64,000 bases of DNA from Pedinophyceae sp. YPF-701 (taxonomy: Eukaryota > Chlorophyta > Pedinophyceae). Below the pieces are notes generated by a model. It was not told where the DNA came from. It made no database searches and saw only the letters and a program-made list of their open reading frames with translations. Made by a program: the position numbers and the translations under genes. The stretch is taken from NCBI GenBank assembly GCA_916048055.1, contig CAJZHL010000006.1:372001-436000 (forward strand), written 5' to 3'. Shown in pieces: positions 1 through 11,524 of this stretch; within the stretch, counting starts at the first letter, position 1, and each line of letters starts with the position of its first letter.

Positions 1-572
1 TTGACGATGCGCGACGCAGCCGCCTCCGCCATCGTGGACGACACCTCGCGCGAGTGAGCAGAGGCCAGAAGCTGCGTGCGGTTGCCGGCGGACCGCCTCA
101 GCGGTGCGCGCTGGAGACACGGTGCGGCGCTCACGCGCCCCGTCAGGAGCCGTGGCAGGAGTCCGGGGTCTCGACGGAACAGCGTCGACGCGCTGAGGCG
201 TGCAGCGCGGAGCATGGACGCGCACACGGTCCGAGTTCGCTTCGACGGCCGCTGTGCACGACAGGACGCCGGGAGGACCGCAGCATGCAAGTGGTACGTC
301 TCTCGCCTCCGGTGCCCAACTGTCACACCACGTACAGGACGGTCGGGCAGGCGCAGTCGGGGGTCGTGGGAGGCCTCTCACCAGGGATGTCGCACTGGGG
401 TCCGATCGACGCAGCTCCTTGCGTTGCGGCGGCGCGTGCACGAGCGGGAATTGCGTACCTTCCGTCCCATTAGCGCCACCACGCTTGCGGGATCTGCAGC
501 GTGCGAGGGGAGAGGAGTCCAAGCACCTGAAGTGCAGCTGTCTCTCTTCGGCTGTGTGGCGGCGCTGCGGCG
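1..572. other. Region upstream of the carotenoid isomerase-like gene
   Basis: No gene can be supported here. A frame open from base 1 stops at 55-57 after 18 codons and could be the last residues of a gene lying mostly outside the window, but nothing confirms it. The longer open frames in this stretch overlap each other on both strands, as expected for GC-rich non-coding DNA. It probably holds the 5' flank, and perhaps an upstream untranslated exon, of the next gene. Confidence 0.3.
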
Positions 573-2690
573 ATGCCGTGCATCCACAGCCCTCGGGCGC
601 TGGCCTCCAGGGCCGTGCACTCGGCCACCGTCGCGCACCAGCTCGAGCGCCACCGTCCACCGCGGGCTCTTTGTGTGGTGCCGGAGAGGGGATGCGGCCG
701 GACGCGCTCGAGGGGCAGGAGCGGCGCCGAGGTCCGCTGCCGCGCCCGCACCTCGAATGGAGATGCAGCGTCCGACGCAGTAACGGACGCAGACGTCGTG
801 GTGATCGGTGCGGGCATCGGTGGGCTCACTGCTGCCGCCGTAGCGGCGGTGTACGGGATGGACGTGCAGGTGCTCGAGGCGCACACCAAACCAGGTACAT
901 AGTTGAAGCTTGGCGTCGCCGAGGTCAACCTGTTCCCCGCCGTGAACTCCACAGCGGGGCAACGCGCGCACCGCAGACACGTTGCTGCGCACACCTCGAC
1001 CGCGTTCGTGCAACGCCCGCTCGCAGGAGGCTGCGCGCACTCGTTCATGCGCCGCGCGGGTGAGCACGAGGTCCACTTTGACTGCGGCACGTCGCTCTTC
1101 TTCGGCCTCAAGGTACGCACACGCCTGCACACATGAACTCTCTCACGGCACCCCACGCCAACGCGGACCCGTCAGCACCGCCCCGGCCGCCTGGTGCCCC
1201 GCAGGACCGCCCGAGCGAGGGCGGCGTGGCGTCGGACAACCCGATCGCGGCGGTGCTGGATCTGTTGGGAGAGGACTTGGAGGTGGTGGAGTACGGGGAG
1301 GAGCAGACGCAGCTGGTGTTCCCGGAGGGGTCGGTGCGGACGAACATCGGGAGCCGGGCGTTCGCGGAGCACGTGGAGGGCATGTGGGGCCGGCGCGCGC
1401 GGCTGGAGCTGGAGGCGGTGCAGGGGGAGTGCGCGAGGCTGCAGGCGGGCGCGGTGAGCATCCACCCGATGGCGGTGCGGTACGACAACGGCATCGCGGC
1501 GACGGCGGCGCTGCGGTCGCCGTTGAAGCTGGCGTCGTCGCTGCTGCACGAGCGCGAGGTGGGTTCGCGGCGGTTCGGGGACATTGTGCGGCCGCTGGCG
1601 TCGGACCCGCGGATCGTGGAGTTCATCGACGTGCTGTGCCGCGCGACGTCGGGGATCGGGATGGACGAGGTCAACGCGACGTACATGGTGCGCGCGTTCA
1701 ACCAGCTGTATCAGGAGGGGGTGTCGCTGGAGTACCCCATCGGGGGCGGTCAGGCGATTGTGTCGGCGCTCGTGCGGGGCCTGCGGAGGGCCGGGGGGCG
1801 GCTGTCGCTGCGGTGCACCGTGGATAACGTGGTCGTGGAGGGCGGCAGGGCGGTGGGCGTGCGGCTGCGCGACGGCCGCGTGGTGCGCGCGCGCAAGGCG
1901 GTGGTGTCGAACGCGACCGTCTGGGACACGCGCAAGCTCCTGTCGGACCACGGAGACGAGCACCTCGACGACGACTTCGTCAGCACGCTCGAAGGTGCGC
2001 ACAGACTCCATCCCGCCCGCACCTCCCCACGACGTGATCGAATCGAACGTGTTTCAGGTTGGCATGTCAGTGACGTTGCCGCTCCCCCGCCGCTCCGCAG
2101 ACGTCTCCCCGCACGAGAGCTACGCGCACCTGCACGCGGTGTTCCACGCGGACGACGCACAGCCCCCGCCGGCGCTCCACACCTTCTTCTTCGACCCCGC
2201 CTTCCTCGCCGGGGGCGCCAGCGGGTGGCCCACGGTCTGCGTGCCCAGCGCCGTGGACCCCACCGCCGCCCCGCCGGGCATGCACACGATGCACAGCTAC
2301 CTCAGCGAGCCCTACGAGCCGTGGGAGGGCCTCGACCCCCGCTCGGAGGCCTACAGCGCCCTCAAGCGCGAGCGCTGTGCAGTCACGTGGGACCTCGCGG
2401 AGCAGGCCGTGCCGGGGATGCGCGAGCGGGTCGTGGGCGCGTGGGAGGGCACGCCGCTGACGCACGAGCGGTTCCTGCGGCGCCACCGCGGCACGTACGG
2501 CCCGCGCAACCTGCAGTCGATCCAGTCCATGCCCGAGGCGGTGTGCCCCGTGCCCGGGCTGTTCGTGTGCGGGGACTCGACGTTCCCGGGCATCGGGACG
2601 CCCGCGGCGGCGGCCAGCGGGATGTGGGTGGCCAACACGCTGGGCAGCCTCGGGGCGCACTGGCGCGCCATGGACGCGCTGAAGCTGTGA
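573..2690 (+). CDS. Carotenoid isomerase-like FAD-dependent oxidoreductase (CRTISO/phytoene desaturase superfamily)
   Basis: Model join(573..894,1027..1112,1205..1994,2071..2690), 605 aa; all three introns are GT-AG and keep frame. The first exon encodes a Ser/Arg-rich leader and then the dinucleotide-binding motif VIGAGIGG near base 801. The first splice rebuilds the PGG-x-AHSF motif typical of the family. The C-terminal part contains GTYGP, a GLFVCGDSTFPGIGTPAAA FAD-contact segment and a final helix. CRTISO enzymes isomerise poly-cis lycopene in plastids; related members are retinol saturases and desaturases, so the exact substrate is not settled. The leader looks like a plastid transit peptide (inference). 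The start at 573 is the first ATG in frame with the FAD fold; an upstream exon cannot be excluded. The third acceptor was set at 2070 because the nearer AG at 2057 gives the wrong frame. Confidence 0.85.
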
Positions 2691-3149
2691 TCGCGTCATG
2701 CCAACGCGGGTGTGCGGCGAGGAGGACGCGGCAAGTGCGTCGCTGGGGTGCGAGGGAGACGGGGGCGTGCGCGTGCCGTGGGTGCAGATCGCAGTGCGGA
2801 CGGCCGGGCACCGTGTGCGTGGTGGCGGAGGTGTGGGAGGTGTCCGACCAGCAGCTGCATGACGCAGCATCGCCACTGCCCCAGATCACGGGCCCGGTCT
2901 CTTTGTTAGAAGACAGTGACATCGCGTCCAGTCAATTCGTTCGGGGAGCTGTTCACGTCCTGTTCGGCGGAGGTTTTCCCTTGCCTGCGCTCGAGGGCTC
3001 GTCGAGAGTCACCTACGCGAGCGCAAAGTCAGCAGACACTAACAAGCGCGAGCTCCATCTCCGCTGCAGCCGCATCCTCGATCGTCCGCTGCGTCCTCGT
3101 CGCCCGTGTGCAGCTGCAGTCCCGGCCACGAACAGTCTAGGTTTCGACC
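2691..3149. other. Intergenic region between two co-oriented genes
   Basis: About 460 nt between the stop of the carotenoid isomerase-like gene and the first ATG of the aldo/keto reductase. No supported gene. The part near 2880-3050 is less GC-rich and may contain the polyadenylation region of the first gene and the promoter of the next; no clear TATA box or other motif is visible. Confidence 0.4.
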
Positions 3150-4859
3150 ATGCAGCTCGCGGGGTCCGTCCGGCCCTCCGGCGCCGTGCCGAAGACCTCT
3201 CTGAAGCGCCAGGTCGCGACGAATGCCACGGCGCAGAGCACCAAGCCCGTGATCCCGGCCGGTGAGTGGGTGCCTGCACCGCAAGTGCTCCCACGCGCAC
3301 CGCGGCGCAATCGAGCGACGACGATCACGTCTCGCACCCGGCAGTAGATTCTCACATCGCAACCTTTCAGCGCACATCATCAATCTCGGCGCTGCTTCCC
3401 CGAGACGCGCAGCCGAGACCATGAAGCTGGGCCGGAGCGACCTCGAGGTGTCGCTGATCGGCGTCGGCGGGTGGAGCTGGGGCGACTCCAGGTGAGACTT
3501 CCGCCTGCGGCTGAGATGAGGGCCTACACCGCCCATCTGCGTCGATTCGTTGCCCGACACAAACGGCACGTGTGCTGTTCGCGTGCATCACCCACGACAC
3601 GGACCCTCGTGACCGGCTCACCGCCTCTACGCGCGCGCTGCAACGCAGCGGCTACTGGCAGGACGGCAGCAAGGACAAGACGTACGGCAAGGCGGGCGCG
3701 CGCGAGGCGTGGGACGCCATGCAGGAGTGCGGCATCAACTTCTTGGACACCGCAGAGGCAAGCACACATGCACACATGCGCGCACACACGCACGTACCCA
3801 CGCGCCGGAGACCGCGGCCCGCCTCACTCCGCACCCTCCAACACCCCCCCTCCCCAGGTGTACGGGTTCAACCTGTCGGAGAAGTACATCGGGGAGTTTG
3901 ACACCGACCCCGCGAGCGCGCAGTCCCCGATCATCGCCACCAAGTTCGCGCCGCTGCCGTGGCGGCAGACCTCGGGGTCGCTCGTGGACGCGTGCAAGGC
4001 CTCCCTGGCGCGCCTGCAGACGGACCAGGTCGGGCTGTACATGCAGCACTGGCCCGGGTTCTTCCTCAACGCGTTCGCGAACGACAACTACCTCAAGGGG
4101 CTCGCCGAGTGCCAGCAGCAGGGCCTGTGCAAGGCGGTCGGCGTGTCGAACTTCAACGCCGAGCGCATCCGCAACGCGCGCAAGTTCCTGGACAAGGAGG
4201 GCGTGCCGCTGGCGAGCAACCAGGTGCAGTACAGCCTGATCTACCGGGCGCCGGACGAGAACGGGGTGTTCGAGGCGTGCCGCGAGAACGGCGTCACGCT
4301 GGTGGCGTACAGTCCGCTGGCGCAGGGCCTGCTGACCGGCAAGTACTCGGTGCAGGACCGGCCCCGCGGCCAGCGGTCGATCAACTTCACGGAGGACCGC
4401 ACGCGGCGGTGCGAGGCGCTCGTGAAGATCCTCCGGGAGGTCGGCGAGGAGCACGGCGGGAAGACGCCCGCGCAGGTGACGCCTTTTTTTTGTCTGGGAA
4501 CATGCACGAGTGAAGCTGGATTCTCTGCTCCAACATCTCGTTTACCATCGGCGTGTTCTGTTGTCCTCGTAAACGCAGGTGGCCATCAACTGGGTGATCT
4601 GCAAGGTGCGCCCGAGCCCCGCAGCACGGGGGCGACGGCGCCGCGGGACTGACTGCCAGCGAACGTGCAGACCTCAAGGAACGCCAAGCTGTGTCTTGTT
4701 GTGCAGGGGGCGCTGCCGATCCCCGGCGTGAAGAACGCGAAGCAGGTGCGCGAGGCGGCGGGTGCCTTTGGCTGGCGGCTCACCGAGGGGGAGATCCTCA
4801 CGATGGAGGACGCGGCGCGTGGCATCCAGTCGACGGGCGCGCCGTTCGAGAAGTGGTGA
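3150..4859 (+). CDS. Plastid-type aldo/keto reductase (At1g06690-like)
   Basis: Model join(3150..3261,3413..3491,3649..3757,3858..4475,4579..4605,4707..4859), 365 aa. The leader (MQLAGSVRPSGAVPK and on) is basic and Ser/Thr-rich, as in plastid transit peptides. The mature part begins MKLGRSDLEVSLIGVGGW. The NADPH-dependent AKR tetrad can be read: Asp in NFLDTAE, Tyr in VYGFN, Lys in IIATKF, His in MQHWPG. KAVGVSNF, the coenzyme loop VAYSPLAQGLLTGKY, and IPGVKNAKQ near the C-terminus fit the chloroplast At1g06690 group. Intron 3 (3758-3857) has a GC donor. Exon 5 is only 27 nt (nine codons, VAINWVICK), needed to join PAQ to GALPIPG. It converges on the RIO1 gene with about 120 nt between stops. 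Physiological substrate unknown. Confidence 0.9.
3758..3857 (+). other. GC-AG intron in the aldo/keto reductase gene
   Basis: The exon ends ...GCAGAG and the intron begins GCAAGC; it ends CCCCAG before GTGTACGGG. Only this GC donor joins the catalytic Asp block (NFLDTAE) to the catalytic Tyr block (VYGFN) in phase 0. The interior is rich in CA/CG dinucleotide runs. Confidence 0.85.
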
Positions 4860-4979
4860 CCGGCTCCCACAGCGGGCAGCGATCGCGGACGCGTCACACG
4901 TGCCGCCGTGCCAGCAGTACCAGCCGCGCGGTCGCAGAGGGTCGCACCAGGGCGCGGCGTGTGACATGAGTCCTCGCCC

Positions 4980-7629
4980 TCACCGCTTCTTCTTGCTCTT
5001 CTTCTCCTTCTGCTTCTTCACCTTCTTCGGCATCTTCTCCTTGCGCTTCTCCGCGCGCTCCGCCTTCACCGCCCGCTTGTGCTCCTTCCGCAGCTCCCGC
5101 ACCTCCTCCTTTGTCAGCTTGCGACCCTCCCGCGCCTCCCACTCGCGCGCCATCTCGTCGTCCCCCGACTCCTCCCCGCTCTCCTCCCCGCTCTCGTCTC
5201 CGCTGTCCCCAGACGCGCCCGACCCCTCCGCGGGCGCCGCCCGCGCCTGCGCCGCGACCGCCGCTGCTGAGAGCGCGCCAGCCTCGCCCTCGTCCGCGCT
5301 CTCGTCCTCGTAGTCGGAGTCGTCGTCCGCGCCGCCCCACGCCAGTGCCTTAGCCGCAGCAGCCGCCGCGGCCGCGCCCCCGACCTTTGGCGGCGGCAGG
5401 TGCGCGAAGGGGTCCTGCGCACCGTCATGCTGCTTCCTGCCCTGCTCCACCGTCCGCGCGCCCGCCGCCATCGTCATGCGCACCATGTGCGCCGTCACGT
5501 CGTCCCTGCCAGCCAGGTGCGGGATGGCGCCCCCAGCCTGCACCGCGCGGCTCTCGGCGCGCCCCTGCGGCACCGGCATCGCCTCCTCCCGCGCCTCGCC
5601 GCCCCGCGCCCCCTCCCCCCCCTCCTCCTCGCCCGCCGCCCCCTCTCCCTCCCCGCGCGCGATCTCCTCCCTCGCCCGCCGCACCGCGTCCCGCTCCCGC
5701 TCCCTGGCCTCCGCCAGCAGCCGCGGCTCCTCCTGCGGCCCCGTCAGGTCGTCGCGCATCCCCGTGATCACCTGGTAGAACACCCCCTCGACCTTCTCCC
5801 CGCGCGCCGCCGCCTCGTGGTCCCGCTCGTACCGCGCCACCTCGTCCAGCCGCTTCGGGATGAAGGCCTGCTGGAACACCGCGTCCTCAATCTCGTCCTC
5901 GGCGGTGCGCGCGGCGGGGCGCGCGGCCGCGAGCCGCATCAGCGCGTCGAGGTTCGCGTCGAGGTTCTCCGGCGTGATGCTCGGGTCCACGCAGAAGTTG
6001 AACAGCTCGCGGTTGGTCAGCACCGCAACACCCCCCCCGGAGGACTTCCGGAAGAAGTCGTTCACGTGCTGGCAGTCCTCGCGGAGGAAGGTCAGCGCGT
6101 GCGGGTGGTCGAGGTCGACCGCCTGCGACACGTCGATCACGTACAGGTGTCCGCGGAAGACCAATATGTTGTACTCGCTCAGGTCCCCGTGCACCAGCTT
6201 GCAGTCCTGGTACATCGTGCGCATGTACAGCACCGCCTCCGTGTACAGGTCGCGCAGCTTGCTCTCCGGGAGCCGCGCGTCCTTCAGCCGCGGCGCCGCG
6301 CGCCCCTCCTCGCCGATCAGCTCCATCAGCAGCACGTTGCGCTTCAGGGCCACCGGGCGCGCCGTGCGGATGCCGGCCTTCTGGAGGCGGGACAGGTTGC
6401 GGAACTCCTTCTCCGCCCACACCGACACCATCTTGCGCGGGTTGCTCTTGCAGTACCCCTGCTTGAACCGGTGGTCCCCCGACACGTACCTGCACACAAA
6501 GCAGCAACGCCGTCAGACGCGCAACGTCGTGGGCGAATGGGCGCGCTGGGCGGGGCGCTGCGTGGCTGGGGTGCTGTGCGGTTGGGCAGCACCTGTCGCG
6601 GTCCTTGAAGACCAGGATGGAGGTCTTGTAGATCTTGACGGCAAGGTCGCTGTCGCCGGCCCGCGTGGCCTGGTACACGTTGGCCTCCTTGCCCGTGCTG
6701 ATGCACCCGTGGATGGAGTCGAAGACGCCCTTGTTCAGCCAGCGGAACAGGATCATGCGCGTCCGTGGGTCGAGCGCTTGCTCCACCGTTGCGCGCTGGG
6801 ACTTGTCCGTGATCCTGCGAGGCACCGACGCAGCGACGCCGCAGTGAGCGCACGCGAAGCACCGGGCAGTCCGCGTTGCTTGTAGCTGAAGGATCATTCG
6901 TCGAGCGGCGGCCGTCCTGGCCGCTCACAGGGTCCGAAGGAGCCATCGCAGTCCTTGCTCCTCGCCGGCACTTGCCTGATGGCTTGTGAGAGCTCCTTCT
7001 TGGCTGCGCCTTTGATGACGTTCTGTACCTTCCCGCTGACCGCCATGCCGGGATCCAGCAAGTCGACGACGTGCTTCCCTGCGCCCTTCCCTCCCCCCAC
7101 GCCCTTCAACTGCGCGCCCCGCGCACGTCCCTGGTTGAACGCCCCTCCGTGCGCGTTTGGACGGTGCACATTGTGGTTTAACGCAGCGGACGCCTGCGAG
7201 ACGCGCGAAACAACTCGAATTGCGACTCAGATTCGCAGTTGCCCGCAAGCAAGACACACGCCGCCTGCACAGTCCAACCGCAGCGCAGGACGCCGTGCAC
7301 GCAGGCAGCCCTCTCGCTCGAGACGCCAACAAGCCTGCACGCCCGGCCTGCCGCCGCCCTGGGCTTGCGGCCGGCGCAGGATGCCCTCGCTTCTCAGCAC
7401 AGGAATTTCGGCGTGCGGCGCTCACGTGGTCCTCGCGCATGTCCGCCCACTCCAGCGCCAGGGCCATCTCGTCCTCGTCCCAGCTCTCGTCGCTGTCACT
7501 CGCGCCGTCCGCCCCCGAGTCGAGCTCCGCGGCGTGGGCGGCCGTCACTGCGTCCGCCGGGACCGCCGGGAGCGGCACGGACGGCAGGGCGGGGCTCGCC
7601 GCGGGCGCCGCCTCCGTCGGCCCGCTCAT
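4980..7629 (-). CDS. RIOK1: RIO-type serine/threonine kinase RIO1 (40S ribosome maturation)
   Basis: Model complement(join(4980..6489,6593..6814,6976..7193,7426..7629)), 717 aa. The N-terminus is acidic ([18 protein letters not shown]). The kinase core shows [17 protein letters not shown], the P-loop [11 protein letters not shown], the lysine segment [11 protein letters not shown], the catalytic loop [12 protein letters not shown] and the metal-binding [15 protein letters not shown], all diagnostic of RIO1 rather than RIO2 or RIO3. The C-terminal third is acidic and Ala/Gly-rich and ends in a Lys tail ([15 protein letters not shown]) like that of other RIO1 proteins. RIO1 acts as an ATPase/kinase in final cytoplasmic pre-40S maturation. 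The second intron (6815-6975) uses a GC donor. The start at 7629 is the first ATG of the acidic exon. It lies tail-to-tail with the aldo/keto reductase gene. Confidence 0.93.
6815..6975 (-). other. GC-AG intron in the RIO1 gene
   Basis: Read on the minus strand, the exon ends GCCATCAG and the intron begins GCAAGTGCC, a perfect match to the AG|GCAAGT consensus of GC-AG introns. It ends CTCGCAG before GATCACGGAC. The join gives [15 protein letters not shown], the expected RIO1 sequence, so this is not a misread GT donor. It is the second GC-AG intron within 4 kb. Confidence 0.9.
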
Positions 7630-7929
7630 GACGTCCGAGCCCTCCGCTTGCGCCGCGCTCGGCGCCGTTGGGCCGCTGTGCGTGCGCCCTCGAGCAGCCA
7701 GTAGAGCTCAGGCGCTGTGTGCTCTATTTGCCACCACACAGATTCGCACCCTAGTGAGCCTATCCGGCGCGACACACGTCTGCGCGCCTCCCGCGCCTGC
7801 TGGCGGCAACGAAGCCGCCCAGCACCGCGCGCGTGCCACATAGAGTAGTAATTGACCACCCGCGCACCTGACACAGCAACAACACAGGGCCCATGCTCAC
7901 ATCGCCCCCGCCAACCCGCAGCCCCCGCG
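7630..7929. other. Intergenic region between RIO1 and the pyrophosphorylase gene
   Basis: About 300 nt between the start of RIO1 and the stop of the next minus-strand gene. It should hold the RIO1 promoter and the 3' end of the upstream gene. No clear motif seen. Confidence 0.4.
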
Positions 7930-10900
7930 TCACTTCTCCTGGTGCGTCGGCAGCTGGTCCTTGGGCAGGTTGACGAGCTCCTTGAGCCCGGCCCCGCTGT
8001 CGCGCCGCGAGCCCACCTTGCTGGTGCGCGCGCTCGGGCCGCGGCTCCGCGGCGCGTCGAGCACGTCCATGTTCTTCGACTTGCCGACGCTCGAGCCCTG
8101 CCGCACGAGCCGCATGCTGTCGATGTGCGTCCCCAGCTTGAACTGCTTCCCCTTGCACAGGCGCTCCAGCCCCTCCCCGGCGTACGACAGCGTCGGCGCG
8201 ACCTCCACGCCCGGGAGCTCCGAGAGCGCGCCGTAGAACGCCTCGGGGAGCACCTTGGAGAGCGCCGCGGCGTTGCTCACGACCTGCCCGCCCGCGGCCT
8301 CGACCCACTTCTTGTGCAGCGCCAGCACCGCCGCGCGCGCCGTGTCGGGCGAGTCCACCGCCTCGCCCGGCGCGTTCTTCACGGGCGCGAACTCGGCCTC
8401 GCGGCGCACCTCGAACAGCACGCACTTCCCCGCGGACGGGAACGGGTCGAAGATGAACTGCTCCAGCTTGATGCCGTCCACCTTGTCGCCGCCCACGCAC
8501 GGGATCTTCTTGCGCGCCACGTGGTACGTCGGCGTCGCGCGCATCGCCTTGGCGGTGGACTCGAGGAACTTGAGCGAGAAGTAGTGCATGCAGATGTTGC
8601 CCCAGCGGTAGACCAATTGACCCCCGGGGCCCTTGAGGCCGGCGAGGTCCTGCCCGAGCTCCGAGTACTCCTTCACCGCGATGCCCGACGCGCCGCTCTT
8701 CACGAACACGCCGACCTTCTCGCCGGGCCCGCTCTTCGCCACCACGCGCGCGCCCACGTCGGCCTCGCGCGCCCGGCAGTACCCCAGCCACTCCGGGCTC
8801 GCCACCTGCGCGAGCGCGTTGTCGACGCAGAACGCGTCCACGCACTCCACGCCGCGCGACCGCATGTCCGCGAGCGCGCCGGACGCCGCGAGCGCCTGGT
8901 ACAGCCCCCCGTTCCCGTCGGGCGCCGTCGCCACCCTCCCAGGGGTCTCGAGGATCATGTCCCCCTCCGGCGTCAGGCACGGCATCGTCGCCTGCTGGAA
9001 GAAGTGCACCTGCGACGCGCTCAGCCCGTAGTACGCCGCGCCCTTGAAGTGCTCCCGCGTCGCCCGGTCCGTCGCCGGCGACGTCATGATGTACCAGTGC
9101 ACCAGCTTGTCGGGGAGGCCGCCCGGACCGTTCGGGCCGACCTCGTCCGCGGCCAGGCGCTGCAGCTTCGCGATGCGCTCGGCGTGCAGCTGGAAGAGCG
9201 GCTTGCCCGACGGCAGCCCGATGTCGAAGCACCCCTTGGGCGCTGCGCTGCCCAGGCGCGTGCCCTGCCCGCCCGCGAGGAGGATCACCGCGACCTTGCC
9301 CGTCGAGATGAGCCGGAGACCCTCCAGGCGCCACTGCTCCGCCTCCTGCGGGTCGCGCCCCGCGATCGGCGCCACGTCCGCCACGTCCACCGGCTCTGCA
9401 CACAAACACGCAGACAACCAACCGTTCGTGGGCCGGGGGGACGCACGCGCACGCGCACACGCACACGTGCAATGCGGGCGCGGTATCGTTGCTCACCGGG
9501 CGACATGCCGGACACGACGGCGTCGACGGCCATGGACGACGGGAAGGCGCGCTGCACAAACTCGAGGTCGAACGAACGGAGCTGCTTGTCGAGCTGGTCG
9601 CGCTGGGCCTTGTCGAGGTCCGCCCAGCAGTCGAGGAGGTGCTCCTGGTGGTACTTGGCGAGGTGGTCGAACAGCTTCGCCGCGCGGGAGTCCTTGCCCA
9701 GCGCCACACGCCTGCACGTGGTGGGGGCGCACGCGACGCAGTGGGCGGGTGCGGGACGGAGCGGGACGCGCGAGGTGTGACACGCGCGCGGGGGGCTCGG
9801 GCGGGTGTGCGTCGTCGCGGTGCTGCGAACGGCGCGCGTGCTGTGTGCATGTTGAACCGTCGTTGTAGGACGGTCATGGGGGAGGGAGGTGGCTGGTCCG
9901 GGGGGCGCGCAGAGGGCGACTGGGCGGTGTGCCGCACCTCTCGTCGCGGGACGCCTTGGCCTTGACGGCGCGGCGCTTGCCCCGGCCGGTGACCAGGCGG
10001 GCGATGGCCACGCCAGTGCCGAACGCGAGCGGCACCGCGAACGCCTCGAACGTCGACTGCTTCACGCCCATGACCTGCGAGCACGCGGGGATCCCGTCGG
10101 GGCGCGTTCAGGCCGTGGCTCGACGTGCACAAGGCGGACGGGGCGCGTATGCTGCCTACGCTGGGGAGGACCGCGACGGCGGCGCGCGGAACGTGCGGGC
10201 CGAGATGCGGCGCGCGGACGTGTCTGGTGGCCGCCCAGAAGTGGGTCTGCTCGGAACGATGGGAGAGGCGGTCAACGGGGCCGCGAGGTGGCCAGAGCGG
10301 CATCGGGGCAACGAACGAAGCCAACGCTGTGCTGAGGCACCGCGACGGTCCACGCGGTGGCTCCCCGGCGCGCTATTCAATCGCCACGGCCGCGATGACT
10401 GGAACTGAGGTCGGGCTGCGCGCCTCGTGCGCTGGACGTGCGCGTCCCGCGTGCACGCGCGAATGTTGCCTAGGCAGGAGCACACAAGCGTGGCGGGCGC
10501 GCGCGGTCTCGGACCGCAGCGAGGAGCCGCGCGCGATCGCGCGGCGGGCCGCGGCAGATGCGGACGCCGCGAAGGGCGCGTTGTCGCGGGGCTGTGCGGG
10601 CCGGCGGCGTCGCGCTCGCATCGCGCGCCAGCGGGCCCTTGAGAACTGGGCGGGGCCCCGGGCGTCGGTCACCGCGCCAGCTGCGCATCCGCGGGCGCTT
10701 TCACGGCGGCGTCGCTGGGAAGGAAACGCGAGGCCGCGCGTCCGATCGGTGCGGGCCCTGGTGCGCGCGGTGCCGCGAAAAACCTGGCCCTTGCAGGCCG
10801 TGCGCGCGGGGCGTCGCCGCCGACGAATGTCTCATCGCAGGCCGGATACTGCCTCCGAGCAAGTGGTCGGGGGCGTCGCGGGGCGCGAACCGGCCCGCGC

Positions 10901-11018
10901 GGGTCCATCGGCGCACCTTGGGCGAGGCCTTCTTGGGCGAAGCTCCCTTCACGGGCGGTGGGGTCACGGCGGGGATGGTTCCAGCCGTGGCCTGCATCTT
11001 GTCGTCCGTGGCCGACAT
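7930..11018 (-). CDS. UAP1: UDP-N-acetylhexosamine pyrophosphorylase with N-terminal membrane-anchor extension
   Basis: Model complement(join(7930..9395,9497..9711,9938..10074,10917..11018)), 639 aa; every junction is GT-AG and in frame. The core has LAGGQGTRLG (nucleotide loop), KGCFDIGLPSGKPLFQ, VDNALAQVASPEWLGYC and GNICMHYFS, the signature of eukaryotic UAP/AGX enzymes that make UDP-GlcNAc or UDP-GalNAc from UTP and the sugar 1-phosphate for chitin, N-glycans and GPI anchors. The helical N-domain before the loop (KLFDHLAKYHQEHLLDCW) is also typical. Ahead of it two exons add about 80 residues: a Pro/Lys-rich start and a hydrophobic stretch (FEAFAVPLAFGTGVAIARLV) followed by a basic patch, resembling a signal anchor. 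Soluble UAPs lack this. The first exon (10917-11018), beyond an 842-nt intron, is less certain; translation could start at 10071 instead. It is divergent to midasin, about 500 nt apart. Confidence 0.88.
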
Positions 11019-11524
11019 CGGGCGCGGTCGCGCGAGGTGTCCCGCGTGTCAGCGAAACAGCGACGCCGCGGCCAGCGGACGAGGGTGCGCTACGACGTGT
11101 GTGTGATGCGGCCGGACGGGGCGGGGGGTCGGCCGCGGGCACGTGCGAACTGGCGGGGGCGGGCGGGGGCGCGGACGCACGGCGCGCCGCGGGCTCTGTG
11201 TCGGTCGGGGAGGGCGCGTGGGCTGGTGCTGGTGCTGGCGGGGGATGTGGCGCGGCGACGAGGTGGTGGGGCGGGGTGGGAAGAGGGGGGCGCCAGGTGG
11301 ACGTCTGCGGTACTTTCAGCAAGTCTGAAGTTCGTTGTGCGGCAGGTGTTCGTTCTCAAAGGCAGCCGGCCCTCATACGCGCACAGCAGTGACTCTCATC
11401 GCGCGCGCCGTGCGGACCAGGATCTTTTCCGTGCCGCTCCACGGCCAGGGCTGGCCCTTGCTTCTTGATGCCACAGATTTGAGACGTATCAACCGCAGCG
11501 GATCCGCCCGCAGAGCAGGGCGCC
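11019..11524. promoter_or_regulatory. Bidirectional intergenic region between UAP1 and midasin
   Basis: Two divergently transcribed genes start on either side of this roughly 500-nt stretch, so it should contain both promoters. It has GC-rich runs on the UAP1 side and a less GC-rich part at 11300-11500. No TATA box or named element is identifiable. Inference from gene arrangement only. Confidence 0.4.

Noticed and set aside
7760-10324. An 854-codon minus-strand frame overlapping UAP1
   Set aside because: It is a GC-rich shadow in another frame, rich in Arg and Ala; the conserved enzyme motifs lie in the spliced model.
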